A stretch of 64,000 nucleotides of DNA from Candidatus Nyctobacter psychrophilus (GCA_014305025.1 JACRTY010000011.1:62001-126000); one strand, 5' to 3'. Positions 20,052-28,151 are shown, counted from the first letter of the stretch. The notes: generated by a model not told the origin, from the sequence alone. Numbers and translations: made by a program.

Positions 20052-20843
20052 ATGCCGGGTCTGAGCGAAACGACGTACCGCGTGGTCGTCGAATACGACG
20101 GCACCGCATTCTGCGGGTTCCAATTTCAACCGGCGTTGCGAACGATTGCGGGCGAGTTGGAAGCCGCGCTAGCGCGGTTGTTCGCGCAGCCGGTGAAGGT
20201 GACGGCGGCGGGACGCACCGATGCAGGCGTTCACGCCTCGGCACAGGTCATCTCATTCCGCGCGCATGCCGCCTTTCCGGTGCAAAAACTCGCGCTCGCG
20301 CTCAATTCCGTCCTGCCGCCCGACCTCAGTGCGCGCGATGCCGAACGCGGCGACGACGCGTTTTCGGCGCGCAACTCGGCGCTCGCGCGCCACTACACGT
20401 ACACGGTCCTCAATCGGCGCATGCCGTCAGCCGTCTTGCGCCGGTTCGCGCACCATGATTGGCGGCGGCTCGATCTCGACGCGATGCGCAGCGCGGCGGC
20501 TGGGGTGATCGGCGAGCACGATTTCATCAGCTTCTGCGGCGTCGTGCCCAACCGCGGCGGCACCGTTCGGACGCTCTACGCGCTACGCATCGAGGCGCGC
20601 GGCGACGTCGTTCGCCTGCACTTCGAGGGCGCCGGATTCTTGCACCGCATGGTGCGCATCCTGAGCGGGACGCTCCTGGAGGTGGGAGCGGGGCGGCGCA
20701 GGCCGGAGAGCGTCGCGGAGGTACTGGCCGCTCGTGACCGGCGTCTGGCGGGGCCTACGGCGCCCCCGGCGGGCCTCTGCCTGGTTAACGTCGTCTACCC
20801 GGATTTCGAATCCCGCGCCGCGGCGGAAGCCTTTTTCCGTTGA
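20052..20843 (+). CDS. truA: tRNA pseudouridine(38-40) synthase TruA
   Basis: A 263-residue TruA. Key blocks are YRVVVEYDGTAFCGFQFQP, the catalytic Asp motif VTAAGRTDAGVHASAQVISF, LARHYTYTVLNR, EHDFISFCG, and the C-terminal FEGAGFLHRMVRILSGTLLE. The enzyme makes pseudouridine at positions 38-40 of tRNA anticodon arms. It is 49 bases after the GAF protein and is followed closely by the rplM promoter, whose -35 overlaps its last codon. The neighbourhood truA-rplM-rpsI is conserved in many bacteria. Confidence 0.95.
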   Translation: MPGLSETTYRVVVEYDGTAFCGFQFQPALRTIAGELEAALARLFAQPVKVTAAGRTDAGVHASAQVISFRAHAAFPVQKLALALNSVLPPDLSARDAERGDDAFSARNSALARHYTYTVLNRRMPSAVLRRFAHHDWRRLDLDAMRSAAAGVIGEHDFISFCGVVPNRGGTVRTLYALRIEARGDVVRLHFEGAGFLHRMVRILSGTLLEVGAGRRRPESVAEVLAARDRRLAGPTAPPAGLCLVNVVYPDFESRAAAEAFFR

Positions 20844-20868
20844 CAGCATGCGGCGCTTCGCGTACCAT
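20840..20868 (+). promoter_or_regulatory. Sigma70-type promoter for rplM-rpsI
   Basis: TTGACA at 20840-20845, a 17-base spacer, and TACCAT at 20863-20868. The -35 matches consensus fully and the -10 in four of six positions (TA..AT). The predicted start near 20875 leaves a leader of about 78 bases before the TTG start of rplM. It overlaps the end of truA. Confidence 0.7.
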
Positions 20869-20952
20869 GCGTGGGTTGTTCCGGCCGCTAGGAGCCTGTC
20901 GCGCGGCAGGCGACGACCGGGCCATTTTTGCTCGCTGCCTCGAAAGCCGCTC

Positions 20953-21378
20953 TTGCGCACCTATCAACAGAAAACCGCGGAAACTCAGCACGATTGGTAC
21001 GTCGTCGATGCGGCGGGCCAGCGTTTGGGCACGTTGGCCGTGCGCATCGCAAAAGCGCTGTCCGGTAAGCATAAGCCCACCTGGACGCCTCACATGGACG
21101 ACGGCGATCACGTCGTCGTGCTCAACGCCGAGAAGGTGGAACTCAGCGGCAACAAGTGGACGCAGAAGGTCTATCATCGGCACAGCGGCTTTCCGGGTGG
21201 TCTTCGTACCGAAACGGCGCTCGACGTCAGCAAGAAATACCCCGAGCGGCTCATCGAGCGGGCGGTGCGCGGCATGTTGCCGACCAATCGTCTGCGCGAC
21301 GTGCAACTGCGCCGCCTCAAAGTGTACGCGGGCGCGGATCATCCGCACACGGCACAGCAACCGAAGGAGCTTTTCTAG
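20953..21378 (+). CDS. rplM: 50S ribosomal protein L13 (uL13)
   Basis: A 141-residue L13: the start RTYQQKTAETQHDWYVVDA is followed by GQRLGTLAVRIAKALSGKHK, VVVLNAEKVELSGNKW, YHRHSGFPGGL and GMLPTNRLRDVQLRRLKVY. TTG 20953 is chosen because it reproduces the standard L13 N-terminus and lies downstream of the mapped promoter. The longer open frame begins inside truA. It directly precedes rpsI with no gap. Confidence 0.9.
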   Translation: MRTYQQKTAETQHDWYVVDAAGQRLGTLAVRIAKALSGKHKPTWTPHMDDGDHVVVLNAEKVELSGNKWTQKVYHRHSGFPGGLRTETALDVSKKYPERLIERAVRGMLPTNRLRDVQLRRLKVYAGADHPHTAQQPKELF

Positions 21379-21777
21379 TTGGACGAAGCGGTGGATGAAT
21401 TCGGCGGGACGGGCCGGCGTAAGCGCGCCGTTGCGCGGGTGAAGCTCAGCCTCGGTCAGGGCGTCATCACGATCAACGGCAAGGCGGTCGACGACTATTT
21501 CCCACGCCCGAGCCTGTTGCAGATCGTGCGCCAAGCCCTCGATGTCACGGCGACGACATCGCGTTTCGACGTGAGCGTCAAAACCGAAGGCGGCGGCGTA
21601 GCGGGCCAAGCGGGTGCCGTGCGTCACGGCATCGCGCGGGCGCTCGTCGACATGGACGAATCGTTGCGCGAACCGCTGCGCAAGAACGGGTTGCTCACGC
21701 GCGATCCCCGCGAAAAAGAATCGAAAAAATACGGCCGCAAACGCGCCCGTAAACGCTTCCAATTCTCCAAGCGCTGA
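21379..21777 (+). CDS. rpsI: 30S ribosomal protein S9 (uS9)
   Basis: A 132-residue S9 with [50 protein letters not shown] and the basic C-terminal tail [13 protein letters not shown] that reaches the ribosomal P site. The TTG at 21379 immediately follows the rplM stop; AAGGAG (21363-21368) sits 10 bases upstream. Its end is followed after 9 bases by a tandem repeat with strong hairpins. Confidence 0.93.
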   Translation: MDEAVDEFGGTGRRKRAVARVKLSLGQGVITINGKAVDDYFPRPSLLQIVRQALDVTATTSRFDVSVKTEGGGVAGQAGAVRHGIARALVDMDESLREPLRKNGLLTRDPREKESKKYGRKRARKRFQFSKR

Positions 21778-21786
21778 GTTTGTTTC

Positions 21787-22001
21787 TCCCCAAACACCGA
21801 TGGTGTTTTTGGGGCCCCACGCGCTTTGCGTGTGGGGGCGCGGAGCCGCCGAGCGGCGCAGCGCTTTTAAACGAAAGGGGTCCCCAAACACCTATGGTGT
21901 TTTTGGGCCCCCACACGCTTTGCGTGTGGGGGCGCGGAGCCGCCGAGCGGCGCAGCGCTTTTAAACGAAAGGGGTCCCCAAACACCTATGGTGTTTGGGG
22001 A
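21787..22001. repeat. 94-bp tandem repeat, two full copies plus a 27-bp partial copy, with nested hairpins
   Basis: Copy 1 is 21787-21880 and copy 2 is 21881-21974, differing at only a few positions; a partial third copy is 21975-22001. Each full copy contains several inverted repeats. One is CCCCAAACACC facing GGTGTTT..GGGG. Another is CCCCACACGC-TTT-GCGTGTGGGG in copy 2. A third is GCCGC facing GCGGC. The array fills the space between convergent rpsI and the cyclase gene and overlaps the last codons of the latter. It looks like a REP/MITE-type intergenic element that may also terminate transcription in both directions. Confidence 0.85.
21975..22001. terminator. Perfect palindrome, possible bidirectional terminator
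   Basis: The partial third repeat copy is a perfect 11-bp stem: CCCCAAACACC, loop TAT, GGTGTTTGGGG. It lies between convergent genes and overlaps the cyclase stop codon (TAG, 21986-21988). It lacks a long U-run, so termination is plausible rather than certain. Confidence 0.4.
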
Positions 22002-23188
22002 TAGATCGCGAACGCCGTGACCAAGTCGTCACGGCCTTTGATGCGGGTCGAGACGCGGTGCAGTGGGCGGGCGATGGCGCCGGCGCTGGCAACGGTTTCT
22101 TCATCGCAGTAGATTGCGCCGGCAGGGGCGGCGACCTGTAATCCGCTGGCAAGGTTGACCGGGTCGCCGATGACGGTGTAGTCCATGCGCTTGGCGCTGC
22201 CGAAGTGCCCAGCGACGACGTCGCCGGTCGCCAGGCCTACGGAAATGCGCAACGGATAATCGATGCGCGGACCGAGCGTCGCGACGACCTCGTGCAGCGC
22301 AATGGCGGCCGCCACCGCCCGAGCGGCATCGTCGTGGCGCACCGCCGGCGGGCCGAAGACCGCCATCAGGCCGTCGCCGTAGAATTTGTCCAGAAGACCG
22401 TCGTATTCGAAGACGATGCGCACCGCGTCATCGAAATAGGCGTTGAGGATCTCGACGACGCGATCGGCGGAAAGTTCTGCCGCCAGCCGCGTGAAGCCGC
22501 GCACGTCGGCGAAGAGCATCGTGGCCCGTCTCCGTTCGCCGCCGAGTTTGATCGACGACGGATCGTGCATGAGCGATGCGACGACGTGCGGGGCAAGATA
22601 GCGCGAGAACGTTTCCTGCACGCGCCGCACCTTTTCGATCTCGGCTTCGTGCGCTGCTTCCAGACGCCGTTGCTTGGTGAGATCCACGACGGCCATCGCG
22701 ATGCCGGTTCCCTCCGGATCGGCAAGCGGCGCAAGCTGCATCGCGAGCGTCAACGGCGTGCCGTCCTGGCGTTGTGCTTCCACTTCAGCCCGCAACTGAA
22801 CGGCACCGCTCGCGAAATAGATTTCGAACAGCTCCGGAAATTCGGGAATGAATGAAGCCAGCGCCGAGGCCGCGCGGCCGACCATGCCGTCCGCCTTGAC
22901 GCCCAGCGTTAGTTCCGCGGGATGGTTGAAGCTTGTGATGAAGCGCCGCGCCGAAAACGTGATGACGCCGCTCGCGATCGCGCCGAGGATACGCGTCTGA
23001 AATGCTTGCGAGGCGGCGATGCGTTCACAGCGTTCTTGCCCGTCATGGAGCGCCGACGCCAACGTGGCGAGCGCAGTGCGGGCTCGGGGATCGCTGACGA
23101 TGGCGGGCATCGTCTGCAACAGCCCAAGGGCCTCTTCGATCCCGCGCCCGGAAGGATATGAGTCTCTATTGGGCGTCCATGCGGTCAC
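21986..23188 (-). CDS. Class III adenylate/guanylate cyclase with PAS-like sensor region
   Basis: A 400-residue protein. GTG 23186-23188 has GGAG 6 bases upstream; the longer frame is antisense to flagellar genes. Residues about 60-175 look like a PAS domain with a linker helix, followed by a coiled segment (RRLEAAHEAEIEKVRRVQE) and the cyclase domain from about 215. Metal-binding Asp228 (LFADVRGFT) and Asp272 (FYGDGLMAVFG) are present, as are Lys268 and Asn345 (DPVNLASG). The transition-state Arg expected four residues after that Asn is Gly349, so activity is doubtful. The last residues PQTP and the stop codon are encoded by the adjoining repeat palindrome. It is divergent from the flagellar locus and could regulate it. 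Confidence 0.8.
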   Translation of the reverse strand: MTAWTPNRDSYPSGRGIEEALGLLQTMPAIVSDPRARTALATLASALHDGQERCERIAASQAFQTRILGAIASGVITFSARRFITSFNHPAELTLGVKADGMVGRAASALASFIPEFPELFEIYFASGAVQLRAEVEAQRQDGTPLTLAMQLAPLADPEGTGIAMAVVDLTKQRRLEAAHEAEIEKVRRVQETFSRYLAPHVVASLMHDPSSIKLGGERRRATMLFADVRGFTRLAAELSADRVVEILNAYFDDAVRIVFEYDGLLDKFYGDGLMAVFGPPAVRHDDAARAVAAAIALHEVVATLGPRIDYPLRISVGLATGDVVAGHFGSAKRMDYTVIGDPVNLASGLQVAAPAGAIYCDEETVASAGAIARPLHRVSTRIKGRDDLVTAFAIYPQTP

Positions 23189-23410
23189 GCGACACTCCGG
23201 CGCCTGGCCGGACCGGTTGCCCCGTTGCGCGGCGCGATGAATCGAACCGGGCCCTGCGGCGAACCAGTGCGCGCGAAGAGAGCGGCTGCAGTGTGCAGCG
23301 CACAGTGGAACATAGCTCACTTTCCTTTCGGCGGCCGGGCCGGACAACGTTAACACGACGGTCATCCCACGGTGCGATGGCGGCAACGTGAGGCGGCTAC
23401 GCTCGGTGCC

Positions 23411-23626
23411 ATGGATGCAATACCGACCGATCTCATCATGGCGGCAGGGAGCGGCCGCGACCGCCTCTCTTCGCTGGCAGGCAGAACAGCAGCGGCCAAC
23501 CTGAAGCCGGGGAGCGCGGTGGGTGGAGGGACGATGGCGGCCGCCGCCCGCGAGGCGATCTTCACCGACGCGCTGTTGGCGGCCGTGCACGCGCGCCTCG
23601 AAGAGCTGCGGAGCGTCACCAAATGA
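23411..23626 (+). CDS. Short FlgB-like rod protein (tentative)
   Basis: A 71-residue protein starting at ATG 23411. Its C-terminal half (AREAIFTDALLAAVHARLEELRSVT) resembles the C-terminal helix of flagellar rod protein FlgB, and its N-terminus (IPTDLIMAAGSGRDRLSSLA) resembles FlgB's first helix. The long middle section present in normal FlgB (about 130 residues) is missing. ATGA overlap with flgC supports this being the flgB position of a flgB-flgC-fliE cluster. Alternatively it is an unrelated small protein; the assignment leans on position. Confidence 0.45.
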   Translation: MDAIPTDLIMAAGSGRDRLSSLAGRTAAANLKPGSAVGGGTMAAAAREAIFTDALLAAVHARLEELRSVTK

Positions 23627-24042
23627 GCGAATTCGATATCTTACGCTCGGCGGCGGCCGGCATGGACGCCCAGCGGGCTGCGCTCGACGTTGCGGCCCGC
23701 AACGTCGCCGCTGCGCAGGCGACTCCCGATCGCGGCGGCTTCGAGCGGCTGGTGCCCCGCTACGCGGTTGCCGCGCAATCCTCACCGGATCCCGGGCCGG
23801 GCGACTACGAGCCGCCCGACGATCCCGACGATCGTATGGACCACGTCGATCCAGCGACGTCGGAGAGCGATCGGCCGGTCAGTTATCTCGGAACGCGCGT
23901 CGAGCACGGCGGTGACGTCGACGCCGTCAGCGAGATGGTCGCGGTACTCGACGCTCAGCGTGCGTACGAGAGCAACGCATCGGTCTTCGACATCGGGAAG
24001 CGACTGGCGGAACGGACGATCGACGTCGGGCGGCTGGGATGA
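23623..24042 (+). CDS. flgC: Flagellar basal-body rod protein FlgC
   Basis: A 139-residue FlgC. The N-terminal rod motif MSEFDILRSAAAGMDAQRAA is followed by a degenerate form of the usual A-N-I-A-N block (AARNVAAAQAT). The C-terminus has VSEMVAVLDAQRAYESNAS, the typical FlgC terminal helix. The central region is Asp/Pro-rich (GDYEPPDDPDDR). FlgC forms part of the proximal rod. It overlaps both flanking genes by ATGA, consistent with one operon. Confidence 0.75.
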   Translation: MSEFDILRSAAAGMDAQRAALDVAARNVAAAQATPDRGGFERLVPRYAVAAQSSPDPGPGDYEPPDDPDDRMDHVDPATSESDRPVSYLGTRVEHGGDVDAVSEMVAVLDAQRAYESNASVFDIGKRLAERTIDVGRLG

Positions 24043-24338
24043 CCGTCACGCCGCTTACCGGCACCTCGGCTGCCGGAGAACTCGACGCGCCTCTGGGCGC
24101 GACGCTCGCCCCTTCGGCCGGCGGCAACTTTGCGAACGCCGTGCTCGATGCGCTCCAGACAGCTGCTGTGGCGCTCGACCGTGCCGACGGGGCGGAACGC
24201 GCCTTCGCGAGCGGCAGGGGCGGTTTGCAAGAGATGGTTCTCGAACGGGCGCAAGCCGACGTTACGTTGTCGGTCGCTAGTACGGCGGCCTCGCGCGTGT
24301 CGCAAGCGCTCGGGACGATTCTCGGCATGCAAGTCTAG
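24039..24338 (+). CDS. fliE: Flagellar hook-basal body protein FliE
   Basis: A 99-residue FliE. The helix FANAVLDALQTAAVALDRAD is followed by FASGRGGLQEMVLERAQADV, then an S-x-x-V-S helix ending in LGTILGMQV; the terminal MQV is a FliE hallmark. FliE connects the MS ring and export gate to the rod. ATG 24039 overlaps the flgC stop. Confidence 0.8.
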   Translation: MTVTPLTGTSAAGELDAPLGATLAPSAGGNFANAVLDALQTAAVALDRADGAERAFASGRGGLQEMVLERAQADVTLSVASTAASRVSQALGTILGMQV

Positions 24339-24350
24339 GTCGGCTCGACG

Positions 24351-25817
24351 ATGGCATGGCTTCGCGCCCGCTGGCGCGCCCTCGCTCCGAGTCAGCGGCT
24401 CTTGACCGGCTTGCTCGCCGTCGCGGCCGTTGGTGCATTCGCGTTCGCGCTGCTGCTCGAGCGTGACACGCGCGTGCCGCTGTTTGCCCAACCGCTCCAG
24501 AGCGAACAGCTGGCGGAAGTCGTCGAGCGGCTGGCGGAGTGGAACGTCGGGTTCGTCACCCTCCCCGACAACGTGCGCGTCGATGCCAGGCGTAAGAACG
24601 ACCTGCTCTTGCGGCTGGCTCTCGCCGGCGTTCCCCACGCGCATCTCGCGACGTCGGCCGAAGCCCTGCAGCAGGCGAGTCCCTTGACGCCGCAATCGGT
24701 GCTCGATGCACAACAGCGCGAGGGACTCGCCGGCGACTTGGCGAGCAGTTTGCGGGGGATCGCCGGCGTCGCCGAAGCACGGGTCATCATCGCTCCGGCG
24801 CAGCCGGGCGCCTTTGCCGATGAAGCGTCGCACGCTGCCACGGCGTCGGTCCGCTTGTCGCTGCAGCCCGGAGCCGTGCTCGGAGCCACCGCGCTCGACG
24901 GCGTGCGGGAGTTCGTGGCTGCCGGCGTTCCGGGCCTCGATCCCAAACGCGTCGCGATCCTCGACGACCGCGGACTCGCGCTTGGGACCTCGCACGACGC
25001 AGCGCTTTCGGACGAAGCGCTCAGTCTGCAAAATTCGCTGCAATCGGCGCTGGACGCAGCACTCGGCGCTGCGGCGACGATCGTGCGGGTTCACGTCAGT
25101 TACGATCAACGTGCGCGCGAGGTACGCGACGTGCGCCGGCGCTCGCTCGGTGCGGGCGCGATCGGCACGACGACGAGCGATGAAACGTATCGCAGTCCGA
25201 CCAAGACGTACGCCAAAAAGAACGCAACCGTCGACGGCGGAAGCGAAGTGCAAGACGAAAGAGTTGACGTGCCGGCGGGCCGGCTGGAACGCATCTCGGT
25301 GGCCATTGCCGTCGACGCTTCACGGCGCTTCGACCTGCGCAAAATCCGCGCATTCGCCAGTGCGACGCTCGGCTTGCTGCCGAGCCGCGGCGACGTGGTT
25401 TCCGTTGAAGCGGTTGCGTTTCCGCACGCCCGGGCGGCGCACATTGCGCCGCTGGCGTCGGTGGCTGGCCTCATTGCGGCGCTGGGTCCGCCGGCAATGC
25501 TGGCGGTGGCGATCGTGTTCGGCGTGCGCTGCGGTGTCAAGCCGGTCGCGGCGCTCGGCGCCGCGCTCGTGCAGCGACTGTCCGTCCAGCGCTCGACGCG
25601 CCTCGTCGCGGCGTTCCCCGCCGCGCACGTGCGGGGCGCGCTGGCCGGCGAACCGCCGCATACGGCGGCGGCGATCATCAGCGCCCTGCCGGCCGCCACC
25701 GCAACCGCCGTACTGGAACTCTATCCGCCCGAAGAGCGCGCCGCAATCGTGCGCCGCATGTCGCGCGGCGCCAAGCCGGCCGTACCCGACTATGAAAGCG
25801 TCCTGCGGCGTGGCTGA
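24351..25817 (+). CDS. fliF: Flagellar MS-ring protein FliF with a C-terminal FliG-middle-domain-like tail
   Basis: A 488-residue inner-membrane ring protein. TM1 is about residues 17-36. RBM1 starts at VPLFAQPLQSEQLAEVVERL, RBM2 contains the conserved LTPQSVLDAQQREGLAGDLA and VAEARVIIAP, and RBM3 ends before TM2 (about residues 366-393). After TM2 come about 95 residues. Residues about 433-471 (EPPHTAAAIISAL, then ATAVLELYPPEERAAIVRRM) resemble the FliG middle domain (EHPQT...ILS.L...A..VL..LP...), the FliM-binding element. No independent fliG lies between fliF and fliH, where it normally sits. The RBM3/collar region is shorter than in enteric FliF. Confidence 0.8.
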   Translation: MAWLRARWRALAPSQRLLTGLLAVAAVGAFAFALLLERDTRVPLFAQPLQSEQLAEVVERLAEWNVGFVTLPDNVRVDARRKNDLLLRLALAGVPHAHLATSAEALQQASPLTPQSVLDAQQREGLAGDLASSLRGIAGVAEARVIIAPAQPGAFADEASHAATASVRLSLQPGAVLGATALDGVREFVAAGVPGLDPKRVAILDDRGLALGTSHDAALSDEALSLQNSLQSALDAALGAAATIVRVHVSYDQRAREVRDVRRRSLGAGAIGTTTSDETYRSPTKTYAKKNATVDGGSEVQDERVDVPAGRLERISVAIAVDASRRFDLRKIRAFASATLGLLPSRGDVVSVEAVAFPHARAAHIAPLASVAGLIAALGPPAMLAVAIVFGVRCGVKPVAALGAALVQRLSVQRSTRLVAAFPAAHVRGALAGEPPHTAAAIISALPAATATAVLELYPPEERAAIVRRMSRGAKPAVPDYESVLRRG

Positions 25818-26340
25818 AGCCTTCATTCCCCTCGCTGCCTTCGTGCGGCGACCGCGGGTCACCGGGAAGACGTGCGTCCCGGCTCCGACCGCCGAAGCCT
25901 CGCCGCCGCTTCCGGCAAACGCTGACGCGCCGGCGCACGCCGTCGTAAGCGCTGCCGCCGCGCCGGCTTGCGGCGAGGTCGCCTTGATGCGGCTGGCCGC
26001 ACGCGAAGCCTTGGAACGGGCCGGCCGAACGCTGCTGGCCACTCTTGCCGACGAGGTTTTGGGCCGTGAACTTGCGCTCGCGCCGCTCGACCTGGAAGCG
26101 CTTGTGGCCCGCACGCTGGCGTCGTTTGACGATTTGGAACCGGCACGCATCGTGCTGTCCCAAGCCGACGCCCCGGAGAGCGATGCGCCGCGCCTCGCGG
26201 GGGCGTTGCCCGTGCGCACCGATCCGGCGCTTGAGGCGGGACACTTCATCATCGAGGTGCGCGACGGCGTGCTCGACTCGCAGCATTCCTTCCGCTTGCA
26301 AACGGTGCTCGCTCGGGCCGCCGAGATGCTGGCGACATGA
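25810..26340 (+). CDS. fliH: FliH-like flagellar export stator protein
   Basis: A 176-residue protein, Ala-rich, in the fliH position immediately before fliI. The N-terminal 60 residues are low-complexity Ala/Pro. Then come a helical stalk (ALMRLAAREALERAGRTLLATLADEVLGRELALAPLDLEALVARTL) and an alpha/beta C-terminal domain ending RLQTVLARAAEMLAT; this matches FliH/SctL architecture. GTG 25810 gives an 8-base overlap with fliF; ATG 25792 is an alternative (26-base overlap). Neither has a good Shine-Dalgarno. It should dimerise and hold FliI at the export gate. Confidence 0.65.
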   Translation: MAEAFIPLAAFVRRPRVTGKTCVPAPTAEASPPLPANADAPAHAVVSAAAAPACGEVALMRLAAREALERAGRTLLATLADEVLGRELALAPLDLEALVARTLASFDDLEPARIVLSQADAPESDAPRLAGALPVRTDPALEAGHFIIEVRDGVLDSQHSFRLQTVLARAAEMLAT

Positions 26341-27584
26341 TCGTCCGCCACGTCGGCTGCGTCGTGCGGACGCTCGGTGAAACGATTGTCGCTGCGCTGC
26401 CCGGCGCGTGCATCGGCAACGGTGTGCGCGTGTGCAGCGCGCGCGGCGTCCTCGCGGGTGAGGTCGCGGCAGTCGAACGCTCGCGCGTCGCGATCGTGCC
26501 GTTTGGTTCGCTCAGCGGGGTCGCGGTCGGCGACCGCGTTGAAATCGATGATGCGGCACGGGCAGCACCGCTCGGTTTCGCCGCGCTCGGCCGCGCACTC
26601 GATGCGGCCGGAGCGGCGCTCGATGGCGCGGGCGCCTTGCGCACGCGGTCCGTTCGCGTCGACCGCGTCGGGCCCGAACCGCGCGAGCGGCGCGGAATCC
26701 GCGAACCGTTTTGGACCGGTGTGCGCGCGCTCGATGGTTTGTTGACGATCGGTCGGGGCGCTCGAATCGGCTTTTTCGGCGCACCGGGCGCCGGCAAGAC
26801 GACGCTGCTCGAGTCGATCGCGACTGCTGCCCGGGCCGATGCCGTCGTGCTCGCGCTCGTCGGCGAGCGCGGACGGGAAGCGCAGGCGTGGATCGACCGT
26901 TGCGACGCGCGGACGACGATCGTGTGCGCCACAAGTGATCGCAGCGCAAGCGAACGCGTGCGCGCCGCCGACGTCGCCATGGCGCAGGCTTGTTTGCTGC
27001 GCGACCGCGGTTTGCACGTCGCCTTGATCGTCGACAGTTTGGCCCGGTACTGTGCGGCGCTTCGGGAACAGCGGGTCGCGCTCGGCGAGGCGGTGGGACG
27101 CGGCGGTTATCCGCCTTCGGTCTGGGCCGCGCTCGCCCGTTTCCTCGAATGTGCGGGTAACGCGCACGACGGGTCGATCACGGTGCTCGCCACCGTGCTC
27201 TCCGACGGTGCCGACGAGCGGGAACCGCTGTCCGACGCGGCTCGCTCGCTGTTGGACGGCCACATCATGCTTTCGAGCGCGCTCGCCCGGGCGGGACATT
27301 TTCCGGCGATCGACGTGCTCGGGAGCGCCAGTCGTACGATGGATGCGGTCACCGACGCAAGCCATCTGGCGGATGCCGGCGCCGTGCGCGCGGTGCTGGC
27401 GCTGCTGGCGGAGAGTAAAGATGCGCGCGATGTCGGGCTGGCTGCCATGACGCCGGCGCTTGCTGCGGCCGTCGCGGCCGAGCCGGCCCTCATGGCGTTC
27501 TTGCGTCAGGGCGCGCCGGCGAATCCCCAGGAAGTGCGTCAGGAATTGCGCGCCGTCGCGGCATCGCTGGGAGTGCTGGCATGA
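26337..27584 (+). CDS. fliI: Flagellum-specific ATPase FliI
   Basis: A 415-residue F1-type ATPase of the FliI/SctN family. The N-terminal beta-barrel domain includes VGCVVRTLGETIVAALPGAC. Walker A is GAPGAGKTT at about residues 148-156; VVLALVGERGREAQAWID follows, and Walker B is in HVALIVDSLARYC. GRGGYPPSVWAALARFLECAG and LLDGHIMLSSALARAGHFPAIDVLGSASR are the family-typical C-terminal blocks. It unfolds or hands over export substrates. ATGA overlaps join it to fliH and to slt. Confidence 0.9.
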   Translation: MIVRHVGCVVRTLGETIVAALPGACIGNGVRVCSARGVLAGEVAAVERSRVAIVPFGSLSGVAVGDRVEIDDAARAAPLGFAALGRALDAAGAALDGAGALRTRSVRVDRVGPEPRERRGIREPFWTGVRALDGLLTIGRGARIGFFGAPGAGKTTLLESIATAARADAVVLALVGERGREAQAWIDRCDARTTIVCATSDRSASERVRAADVAMAQACLLRDRGLHVALIVDSLARYCAALREQRVALGEAVGRGGYPPSVWAALARFLECAGNAHDGSITVLATVLSDGADEREPLSDAARSLLDGHIMLSSALARAGHFPAIDVLGSASRTMDAVTDASHLADAGAVRAVLALLAESKDARDVGLAAMTPALAAAVAAEPALMAFLRQGAPANPQEVRQELRAVAASLGVLA

Positions 27585-28129
27585 GCATCGGCGCCGACCT
27601 CGCCACCGTCCAGCGACGGATCGCCGCCATCGCGGGCGAGGTGCCGCCGCCGCTGGCGCAACGCTTTGCGGCACTGGTTGCGGGTAACGGTTCGGTCACC
27701 GAGGACAGCAGCGCGGGTGCGCGTACCGCCGCCACTACGCCGAGCGGGATTGCCCGCCTGATCCAGCTGGCAGCGACGGCGGCCGGCGTCGACCCGGCCC
27801 TGGTGCGGGCGATCACCGAAGCGGAATCGGGCTTCGACCCCGCCGCTCGTTCGCGGGCGGGTGCCGTCGGGCTGATGCAATTGATGCCGGCAACCGCGCT
27901 GGCGCTTGGCGTGCAGAATCCGTACGACCCGGCCCAGAATGTGCGGGGTGGTGCGCGCTACTTGCACGAGCTCCTCGACCGCTTCGCCGGCGACATTCCG
28001 TCTGCCGTGGCGGCGTATAATGCCGGTCCCGGCGCCGTCGAGCGTTACGGGGGCATCCCTCCGTATGCCGAGACAAGCGCGTACGTGGCACGCGTCATGG
28101 ATCTCTATCGCCGCGCTCGTAATCATTAA
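27581..28129 (+). CDS. Lytic transglycosylase (SLT domain), flagellar-operon associated
   Basis: A 182-residue protein with a C-terminal SLT domain. The catalytic Glu is in ITEAESGFDPAARS, followed by AVGLMQLMPATALALG, NVRGGARYLHELLDRF and AVAAYNAGPGAVERYGG. It cleaves peptidoglycan glycan strands. There is no classical signal peptide; the N-terminal about 60 residues are Ala-rich helical. It overlaps fliI by ATGA, so it may be exported by the flagellar apparatus to open the wall for the rod, like the SltF/FlgJ-type enzymes; that role is inferred from position. Confidence 0.85.
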   Translation: MSIGADLATVQRRIAAIAGEVPPPLAQRFAALVAGNGSVTEDSSAGARTAATTPSGIARLIQLAATAAGVDPALVRAITEAESGFDPAARSRAGAVGLMQLMPATALALGVQNPYDPAQNVRGGARYLHELLDRFAGDIPSAVAAYNAGPGAVERYGGIPPYAETSAYVARVMDLYRRARNH

Positions 28130-28151
28130 TCTCTTAACTAATCGAGTATGC

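Noticed and set aside
21787-22001. CRISPR array
   Set aside because: The units are contiguous 94-bp copies without unique spacers and there are no cas genes.
25320-27674. A 784-codon open frame on the minus strand across fliF-fliI
   Set aside because: It is antisense to clear flagellar genes and its translation is Arg/His/Gln-rich low-similarity sequence typical of shadow frames in GC-rich DNA.
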